DNA of 64,000 nt from Zoogloea sp041917255 (GTDB taxonomy: Bacteria > Pseudomonadota > Gammaproteobacteria > Burkholderiales > Rhodocyclaceae). A program made the translations under genes and the position numbers. Where the stretch lies: contig JAYRYA010000008.1 of NCBI GenBank assembly GCA_041917255.1, positions 90,865-154,864 of the forward strand, read 5' to 3'. Positions 54,055 through 62,900 of the stretch are shown one piece after another (position 1 is the stretch's first letter; each line of letters begins with the position of its first letter). Under the pieces are notes generated by a model. The model saw nothing but the letters and a program-made list of their open reading frames with translations, was not told the DNA's origin and searched no databases.

Positions 54055-56006
54055 TGATGCCGCTGGACCTGCGTGTGCCCCTGCCTGGACCGGTTTGGGG
54101 CGCTTACCCGGAGCGTCGGGAGCCACCCCGACGCAGCTGGCCGTGGCAGCGCGCCGGCTACCGACGACAACTGGCCGCCGTGCGTGCGGCGCTGCCGGGT
54201 TGGCGGATGCTCGACGAAACGGCCTTCGCCGCCCGCCTGCGGACGGTGCAGGGCCGCCTGGGGCGCGACGGGCTGGCAGGCGATGTGGTGGTTGAAGCGC
54301 TTGCGGCCAGCATCGATGCGGCCCGACGCAGCCTGGGCATGGCGGCCTACGACACCCAGATCCATGCTGCGCTGGTGATGCTCGACAGGCGTCTGGCCGA
54401 GATGGCTACCGGCGAGGGCAAGACGCTTTCCGCCGCGCTCACCGCTGCCGTTGGCGCCCTGGCCGGGATACCGGTGCACGTACTCACTGCCAACGATTAT
54501 CTGGTCGAGCGGGACGCCACCCACCTCGCGCCTTTCTATGCCCGGTTGGGCTTGCGGGTGGATTTCGTCACCGGCGAGATGAGCGAGGCCCGACGGCGCA
54601 CGTCTTACGCGGCGTCGGTGTGCTACGTGACCGCGCGGGAACTGGTCTTCGACTATCTGCGCGACGGACAGCGTCGGGGCTTTGCCCGGGGCGACCTGCA
54701 GCGGAGGGTGGCGGCCCTCGGCGGGGGTGACACCGTCCAGCCGCTGCTGCGCGGCCTGTGCATGGCGGTGGTGGATGAGGCCGACAGTCTGCTGATCGAC
54801 GAGGCAATGATGCCGTTGATCCTATCGCGCCAGGTGCGCGACAGCGGGGTGCGGGCGTTCTTCTGGCAGGCCTGGTCGCTGGCGGGTGAGCTGGTTGCGG
54901 GCGTCGAGTTTCGGGTGGATGTGTCGACGATGCAGGTACGTCTCACCGACGCCGGCCGGCTGCATCTCGCTGGCCGGGCCGCTGCCCTGGGCGGGCGCTG
55001 GCGTTCGACGAGGCTGCGTGAGGAGGTCGTGGCGATGGCCTTGGCCGCGCGCCACGTTTATCGCCGCGACGTGCATTACCTGCTGCGCGACGGGCAGGTG
55101 GAGATCATCGACGAGATCACCGGCCGCGCCGCGCCGGGCCGGGTGTGGTCCCGCGGGCTGCACGGGCTGGTGGAGCTGAAGGAGGGCTGCCGGCCGTCGC
55201 CCGCCACCGAAACCCTGGCCCAGATCACCTTCCAGCGCTTCTTTCCGCGCTACCACCGGCTGTGCGGCATGAGCGGCACGCTGCGCGAGGCCCGGGGCGA
55301 GTTGCGGGAGGTGTACGGACTGGATGTTGTGTGCATTCCGTCACGGCTTCCGGCCTCAAGAAAATCGTTTCCGGGCCGTTTATACGGGGCAAGACACGCT
55401 TTGTGGGACGCCGTCGCCCGTCGGGTCGCCGAGATCCGGCAGACGGGGCGCCCGGTGCTGGTGGGCACCTCGTCCGTTGCAGAGTCGGAATCCCTGTCGG
55501 CCAGGCTGACGGCCGCGGGGGTTGCGCACACGGTACTCAACGCCCGCTTCGACGCCGACGAGGCCGCCATCGTGGCCCGGGCCGGGGAGCCAGGGCAGGT
55601 GACGGTGGCCACCAACATGGCAGGGCGGGGGACGGATATTCCGCTGGCGACCGGAGTCGCGGCGGCGGGGGGGCTTCACGTGATGTGCTGTCAGTTCAAT
55701 GCGTCGCGCCGGATCGACCGGCAGCTGGAAGGGCGATGTGCCCGCCAGGGCGACCCGGGCAGTGTGGAGACGTGGATCAGCCTGGATGTGGCCCGGGTGG
55801 CAGAGGTGCCGCTGCTGGGCCTGCTGTCGCGCCGGTACGGCACGGCGACGGACGGTGCGGTGAAGGTCGGGCCGCGGCTGCTGCGGGTGTTGCTGGGCTG
55901 GTACCAGTGGCGTCAGGCCGGCCACGAGCGGCGGGCGCGATGGGCTTTGTTGCAGGCGGATCGGGAGTGGGAGCGGGGGCTGTCGTTTGGCGGCCCCGGG
56001 GAATGA
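54054..56006 (+). CDS. Short SecA-like translocase ATPase
   Basis: 650 residues versus ~850-900 for SecA. Walker A MATGEGKTLSAAL is at 117-129, SecA-type VFDYLRDG at ~198-205, Walker B VDEADSLLIDEA at 240-251 (SecA has VDEVDSILIDEA). A short preprotein-crosslinking-like region, GMSGTLREA (motif III), and the second motor domain ATNMAGRGTDIPLATG plus SRRIDRQLEGRCARQGDPGS (arginine finger) follow. All ATPase motifs look intact. The protein ends ~95 residues after motif VI, so the helical scaffold and wing region is mostly missing, and there is no C-terminal zinc tail. It is embedded by overlaps between the M50 and HlyD genes, so it should energise export of the giant protein rather than general secretion. 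Confidence 0.9.
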   Translation: MMPLDLRVPLPGPVWGAYPERREPPRRSWPWQRAGYRRQLAAVRAALPGWRMLDETAFAARLRTVQGRLGRDGLAGDVVVEALAASIDAARRSLGMAAYDTQIHAALVMLDRRLAEMATGEGKTLSAALTAAVGALAGIPVHVLTANDYLVERDATHLAPFYARLGLRVDFVTGEMSEARRRTSYAASVCYVTARELVFDYLRDGQRRGFARGDLQRRVAALGGGDTVQPLLRGLCMAVVDEADSLLIDEAMMPLILSRQVRDSGVRAFFWQAWSLAGELVAGVEFRVDVSTMQVRLTDAGRLHLAGRAAALGGRWRSTRLREEVVAMALAARHVYRRDVHYLLRDGQVEIIDEITGRAAPGRVWSRGLHGLVELKEGCRPSPATETLAQITFQRFFPRYHRLCGMSGTLREARGELREVYGLDVVCIPSRLPASRKSFPGRLYGARHALWDAVARRVAEIRQTGRPVLVGTSSVAESESLSARLTAAGVAHTVLNARFDADEAAIVARAGEPGQVTVATNMAGRGTDIPLATGVAAAGGLHVMCCQFNASRRIDRQLEGRCARQGDPGSVETWISLDVARVAEVPLLGLLSRRYGTATDGAVKVGPRLLRVLLGWYQWRQAGHERRARWALLQADREWERGLSFGGPGE

Positions 56007-56956
56007 CGACAATGAAGAAATGGATGTTGAGCTGTGCGTGCTTGGGGCTGGCCGGAATGGCCGGACTGGCTGCGGCCGCCAGTCCGCAAGGGACCGGTGG
56101 AACCGCGGGCGCAGCTTCATCGGGAACCCTTGGCTGCCTGATCGAACCCGACAAGGTGGCCGATCTGGGCAGCGCCGTTATCGGCGTGCTCGACAGCCTG
56201 CGCGCCGAGCGTGGCGACGTGGTGCGCAAGGGCCAGGTGCTGGCCGTGCTGCGCAACGATGTGGAGCGCGCCACCGCCGAAGTCGCCCGGTCGCGCGCCG
56301 CAACCGAGGCCGACCTGCACAGCGCCGAAGCCAGTCGTGACCTGGCCCGCCAGAAGATGCGCCGGGCCGAGGATCTGGTGGCAAGGAATTACGTGGCCCA
56401 GCAGGCCCTCGACCAGGCCCGGGCGGATTTTCAGGTGGCCGAGCAGAAAGTGCTGCAGACTCGCGAACAGCTGCGGGTATGGAGCCGTGAAGTCGGCGTG
56501 GCCGAGGCCCAGGTGGGCTTGCGGACGATCCGCAGCCCTTTCGATGGCGTGGTGGTCGAGCGCTATCTCTCGCTGGGCGAGCGGGTCGAGGAAAAGCCGA
56601 TCTTCAAGGTGGCGAAGATCGATCCGCTGCGCATTGAGGTGATCGTGCCGGCGGCCCGCTTTGGTACGATCCGGGTCGGCGAGGTGGCCAGCGTGAAGCC
56701 GGATCTGCCCAGCGTCGCGCCTGTCGATGCCACCGTGGCGCTGGTGGATCGCGTGGTGGATGCAGCCTCCAACACCTTTCGGGTGCGCCTTGCGCTGCCC
56801 AACCCCGGCAATACGCTGCCGGCCGGCCTGCGCTGCCGGATCACCTTCGGCGAACCGTCGCCCCAGACATCCATTGCCGCTGCCGGGTCCCGTCTCGTCG
56901 GTGGGATGCGCATGGACTCCAGCCTCGCGTCCTTCAAGGAAAAAAGCCGGCGCTAA
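56003..56956 (+). CDS. Exported HlyD-family adaptor protein
   Basis: 317 residues from the ATG overlapping the SecA-like stop (ATGA); a second ATG at 56012 begins MKKWMLSCACLGLAGMAG, a signal peptide. The mature protein has a lipoyl half-motif (GVLDSLRAERGDVVRKGQVLAVL), a long coiled coil (~95-180) and the returning half IRSPFDGVVVERYLSLGERV, then a barrel domain. Unlike classical HlyD it has no membrane anchor and is probably free or lipid-tethered in the periplasm (CACL near the cut site could be a lipobox-like Cys). It ends 8 bases before the giant protein gene. Confidence 0.9.
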   Translation: MTTMKKWMLSCACLGLAGMAGLAAAASPQGTGGTAGAASSGTLGCLIEPDKVADLGSAVIGVLDSLRAERGDVVRKGQVLAVLRNDVERATAEVARSRAATEADLHSAEASRDLARQKMRRAEDLVARNYVAQQALDQARADFQVAEQKVLQTREQLRVWSREVGVAEAQVGLRTIRSPFDGVVVERYLSLGERVEEKPIFKVAKIDPLRIEVIVPAARFGTIRVGEVASVKPDLPSVAPVDATVALVDRVVDAASNTFRVRLALPNPGNTLPAGLRCRITFGEPSPQTSIAAAGSRLVGGMRMDSSLASFKEKSRR

Positions 56957-56964
56957 AGACCTTC

Positions 56965-59900
56965 ATGAACAGCCGTCGCCACCGCCGTGCGCTGATCGAG
57001 ACCTTCGAATCGCGCATCCTCTACTCGGCCGATCCCGGGCCGGCTGGGATTGCTGCGGCGGTGCTGGCTAGTTCGGTCCACCCGGGTGAGGGCGCGGCGG
57101 CAATCCAGCAGGGCAGCACCGAGTTGGTCTTCGTGGATTCACGGGTGCCGGACATCCAGCAGCTCCTCGATGATCTGTCGGCCCAGCAGCAAGCCGGGCG
57201 GCCCATCGAGGTGGTGGTGGTCGGCAGCGACGAAGACGGCATCGGGGTGATCGGCAGCACGCTGGCCGGTCGCAGCGATGTCTCGGCGGTGCATGTGATC
57301 GGCCACGGCGCCAGCGGCGTTGCCCAGCTGGGCGCCAGCGAGCTGGACGCTGAATCGGTCTTCCAGCGGGCCGGCGAGATCGCCGGCTGGGGCGATGCAC
57401 TGTCGGCCGACGCCGATCTGCTGCTCTACGGCTGTGACGTGGGCGACGGCGAGGCCGGCCAGTCCCTCGTGGCAACCCTGGCCCAGCTTACCGGCGCAGA
57501 TGTGGCGGCCAGCGACGATCCGACGGGTAGCACGATGCTGGGTGGCGACTGGGATCTGGAAGTGCGCACCGGCGTGATCGAGGCGACCCCGTTTGCGTCG
57601 GCGAACCTGCAGGTCGAATGGTCCGGAGTGCTGGCGCTCACGGCCCAAGGGTCGGAGACGAGGGTCAATATCACCACCAGCGGCCCCCAGACCGAGAACT
57701 GGTCGGCCAAGACGGTGGCGATGGACGCCAACGGCAACTACGTCGTGATCTGGATGGATGGCTCGGGCGCCACCGACACCGACATCGGCATCTACGGCCA
57801 GCGCTACAACGCCAGCGGCGTGGCCCAGGGCGCGCAGTTCCACGTCAACACCTACACCACCGACAACCAGCGCAATCCGGCGGTGGCGATGGACGCCAAT
57901 GGAAACTTCGTGGTGGTGTGGGAGAGCAACAGCCAGGACGGCAGCCGCTACGGCATCTATGCCCAGCGCTACAACAGCAGCGGGGTGGCCCAGGGCAGCG
58001 AGTTCCGCGTCAATACCACCACCACCAACGACCAGATCGAAGCCTCGGTGGCGATGGACGCCAACGGCAACTTCGTGGTCGCCTGGCAGAGCTGGAGCCA
58101 GGATCTGGTCAACACCAACGGCGTCTACGCCCAGCGCTACAACAGCAGCGGCGTGGCCCAGGGCTCGGAATTCCTGGTCAATACCTACACGACCGAGAGT
58201 CAGACCGAGCCCAGTGTCGCCATGGACGCCGCGGGCAATTTCGTGATCGCCTGGCAGAGCTTTGGCCAGGATGGCGACAACGAGGGCATCTACGCCAAGC
58301 GCTACAACAGCAGCGGGGTGGTGCAGGGTAGCGAGTTCCATGTGAGCACCTACACCACCAGCAACCAGGATCTGCCGGTGGTGGCGATGGACAGCACCGG
58401 CAACTTCGTGGTCGTCTGGGAAAGCAATCAGGACGGCAGCGGCAACGGCATCTACGGCCAGCGCTACAACAGCAGCGGTGTGGCCCAGGGTGGCGAGTTC
58501 CGGATCAACACGACCACCGCCGACCAGCAGCAGAACCCGGTGGTGGCGATGCTGGCCGGCGGGGCGTTTGTCGTGACCTGGCAGAGCTACGCCCAGGACG
58601 GCAGCTTCGACGGCGTGTACATGCGCCAGTACGATTCGTCCGGCACCGCGCTGACCGCCGAGACGCTGGTCAATACCACCACCACCGACTACCAGGACGT
58701 GCCGAGCATTGCGGCCGACGAGAAGGGGCATCTGGTTGTGGTGTGGCACGGCAACGGCCCCGGCGACACCGACGGCGTCTTCATGCAGCGCTATCTGTAC
58801 GCGGTGGCGCCCGTCCTGACGCTGACCGGCTACAGCGGCACCTACGTGGAGAACGCGGGGGTGATCTACGACGCCGGCGCCACCGTGACCGATGCGGACA
58901 CCACCACCTTCACCGGTGGCCAGCTGATCTACCAGATCACCGCCAACGGCACGGCCAGTGACGAACTGGGCATCCGCAATCAGGGCACGGGTGTCGGGCA
59001 GATCGGCCTGTCGGGCACCAACGTGACCTACGGTGGCACCACCATCGGCACCTACAGCGGCAGCTTCGGCAACGGCAGCACGCCGCTCACCGTCACCTTC
59101 AACAGCAACGCCTCGGTGGCGGCGGTGCAGGCGCTGGTGCGCAACGTCACCTACCGCAACACCAGCGAAAACCCCAGCACTGCTACCCGCAGCAGCAGCC
59201 TGACCGTCTCGGACGGCACCGGCTTGACCAGCGCCCCGGCGGTGGTGTCGATGGCGGTGACGGCCGTCAACGACGCGCCGACCGTCACCAGCGCGGCCAG
59301 CGCCAGCGTGGCCGAGAACACCACGGCGGTGATGACGGTCACCTCGTCCGACGTGGACGGCGGCACGCCGGTGTATTCGATCTCGGGCGGGCTCGATGCG
59401 GCCAAGTTCGCCATCAACAGCAGCACCGGCGCCCTCAGCTTCGTCTCCGCGCCCAACTACGAAGCGCCCACCGATTCGGGGGCCAACAACGTCTACAACG
59501 TGACCGTCCAGGTGAGCGACGGCGCTGGCGGTACCGCCAACCAGGCGATCGCGGTGACGGTGACCGACGTCTCCAGCGCGCTGGTGGTCACCACCACGGC
59601 CGACACCAACGACACCGGCCTTGGCAGCAGCTTCACCGCCGAACAGCTCAACGCCAGCAAGGGCACCGACGGCAAGATCTCGCTCCGCGAAGCGATCATC
59701 GCCGCCAACACCACCGCGGGCACCGACACCATCAGCTTCAACATCACCGATGCGCTGGTGAGCGGCACCCACACCATCAAGCCCACCACGGCGCTGCCCA
59801 CCCTTACCGGTGCGGTGATCATCGACGGCACCACCGAGCCCGACTACGTGGTCGGCCGGCCGGTGGTCGAGATCGACGGCAGCCTCACGGGCTCCGGGGT

Positions 59901-62900
59901 GCATGGCCTTGTGCTCGGCGCGGGGGCGGGCGGCTCGACGATCCGCGGGCTCGCCATCAACAGCTTCAACAGCGGTAACGGTTTCGGCCTGTACCTCATG
60001 GCGGGCGCAGACAGCAACCTCATCGAGGGCAACATCGTCGGCCTGGACGCCGACGGCACCACGGCCGTGCCGACGATGAGCAACTTCGGCGTCTATGTGG
60101 CGTCGTCGGGCAACACCATCGGCGGCACCACCGCTGCGGCGCGCAACGTGCTGTCGAACAACCTCAATGCCGGCGTCGGCCTGTACGGCTCCAACAACGT
60201 CGTCATCGGCAACTACATCGGCACCGACGCCACCGGCACCCTCGACCGGGGCAACACGATGGATGGCGTGGATGTCTTCACCGGCACCAACAACCGGGTG
60301 GGCGGCACCACTGCGGCCGAGCGCAACATCATCTCGGGCAACGACCGCCAAGGCATCGAGATCGGCGGCACGGCCAGCGGCACCCTGATCCAGGGCAACT
60401 ACATCGGCACCGATTACTCGGGCAGCCTTTCGCTGGGCAACGCCATGGGCGGGGTCTGGGTGGGCATGTCCGCGACCAGCGTGACGATCGGCGGCACCGC
60501 GGCCGGCGCCGGCAACCTGATCGCCAACAACGCCGCCGCCGGTGTATTCAGCGACACCACCGGCGTCAGCTTCTCGCTGCTGGGCAACTCCTTCTACAAC
60601 AACGCCAGCCTGGCGATCGACCTGAAGAACGATGGCGTCACCGCCAACGACGCCGGCGACACCGACACCGGCCCCAACAGCCTGCAGAACTTCCCGGTCA
60701 TCACCACCGCCCGCATCGACGGTGCCGGACACCTGGCCCTGGTCGGCACCCTGGCGAGTTCGGCCAGCAGCTACTACCGGATCGAGTTCTACGCTAACGC
60801 CACCCAGGACGCCTCGGGCTACGGGGAAGGGCAGCGCTATCTGGGCTACGTCAATGTGGCGACCAATGGCTCGGGCAATGCCAGCTTCAACACCGTGCTC
60901 GCCGTGTCGATGGCCGTGGGCGAATCCGTCACCGCCACCGCCACCCGCAGCAATGCGACGTACTCGAGCTACACCGACACGTCCGAATTCGCCGCCGATG
61001 TGGCGGTGAGCCTTAACCAGCCGCCGGTCGTCACCACCACCGGCAGCACCCTCGCCTACACCGAAAACGGTGCCCCCACGGTGGTGGATGGCGCGCTGAC
61101 GGTGACCGATGCCGACAGCCCCAACCTCAGCGGCGCCACCGTCAGCATCACCAGCGGCTTCGCCAGCGGCCAGGACACCCTGGCCTTCACCGACCAGTCG
61201 GGCATCACCGGCAGCTGGAACGTCACCACCGGCGTGCTCACCCTCAGCGGTAGCGCCACGGTGGCCAGCTATCAGGCGGCGCTGCGCAGCGTCACCTACG
61301 TGAACACGTCGGAGCAGCCCGCCACCGCCACCCGCAGCGTGTCCTTCACGGTGGCCGATGCCCTGGGCGCGGGCGCCGCGGCCACCCGCAACATCTCTGT
61401 TGCATCGGTGGATGACGCGCCCACCTTCAACGCCGCCGACTTCACCGTGACCACCGCACCGGGGGCTGCGGCCGACCGGGGCTACGCGACGACGATCCAG
61501 CCCGACGGGAAGATCCTGGTGGCCGGCTACTCGAACAACGGCAGCAACCTCGATTTCGTGCTGATGCGCTACAACGTGGACGGCACCCTCGACACCGGCT
61601 TCGGCGGCGGCGACGGCATCGTCACCACGGCCATCGGCAGTGGCGACGAGGAAGCCCACGCGGTGGCGCTGCAATCCGACGGCAGGATTCTCGTCGCCGG
61701 CTTCACCACCAGCGGCATCCAGCGGGATTTTGCGCTGGTGCGCTATCTCGCCGACGGCACCCTCGACACCAGCTTCGGCGGTGGCGACGGCATCGTCACC
61801 ACCGACATCGGCAGCAGCACCGGCGACGAAGCCTGGAGCATGATCGTCCAGGCCGATGGCCGGATCGTCCTCGGCGGCACCTCGGCCAGCGACTTCGCCC
61901 TCGTGCGCTATCTGGCCGATGGCAGCCTCGACACCAGCTTCAGCGGCGACGGCAAGGTCACCGTCGATATCGCCGGAACCAGCGCCAGCGATACGGGCTA
62001 TGGCCTCGCGCTGCAGTCCGACGGCAAGCTCGTCCAGAGCGGCAGCGCCACGGTGAGCGGCACGCTGGATTTCGGCGTGGTGCGCTACAACACCGACGGC
62101 AGCCTCGACACCAGCTTCGGCGGCGGCGACGGCATCGTCACCACGCCCATCGGCGCCAGCTTCGACATCGCCCAGTCGGTGGCCATCCAGTCCGACGGCA
62201 AGATCGTCGTCGGCGGCTATTCCACCAACGGCTCGAACAATGATTTCGCTGTCGTCCGCTACACCAGCGCCGGCGCCATCGACACCGGTTTTGGCGGCGG
62301 CGACGGGATCGTCACCGTGGATTTCGGCGGTCACGATTCGTCCTGGTCCACGGTGCTGCAGTCGGACGGCCGGATCGTGATGATCGGCGGCGCGACCTCC
62401 ACCGATCTGGCCGCGGTGCGCCTGTTGAGCGACGGCAGCCTCGACACCAGCTTCAGTGGCGACGGCAAGTTCAGCGCCCACCTGGGCACCAACAGCTTCC
62501 TGTATTCGGCGGCGATCGGTGCCGACGGGCGGGTTGTCGCCACCGGCTACAGCAACACCACCACCGACGACGTGCTGCTCGTCCGCCTCTCCGGCGACGG
62601 CCAGTTCGACACCCGCTCGAACCCCGCCACCACCAGCCTCGGCGGCAGCGCCAGCTACACCGAGAACGGCAGCGCGGCGGTGATCGATTCGAGCGTGCGC
62701 ATCTTCGACGCCGAACTCAACGCCGCCGACAGCTACGCCGGCGCCACCCTCACGCTCGCCCGCAGCGGCGGCGCCAACGCCCAGGACGTGTTCTCCGCGT
62801 CGGGCAACCTGGGCACGCTCACCCAGGGCGGCAGCCTGCTGCTCTCGGGCGTGAATGTCGGCACCGTGACGACCAATTCGTCCGGCACGCTGCTGCTCAC

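Noticed and set aside
57721..58800. Regular ~165-base repeats that might suggest a CRISPR-like or satellite array
   Set aside because: The period is a multiple of three and the frame is open throughout; the repeats are protein modules.
57139..62481. 1,780-codon open frame on the minus strand
   Set aside because: It is the mirror of the giant surface protein, whose forward frame has clear repeated domains; the minus-strand translation is His/Gly/Ala-rich without a family and is produced by codon bias.
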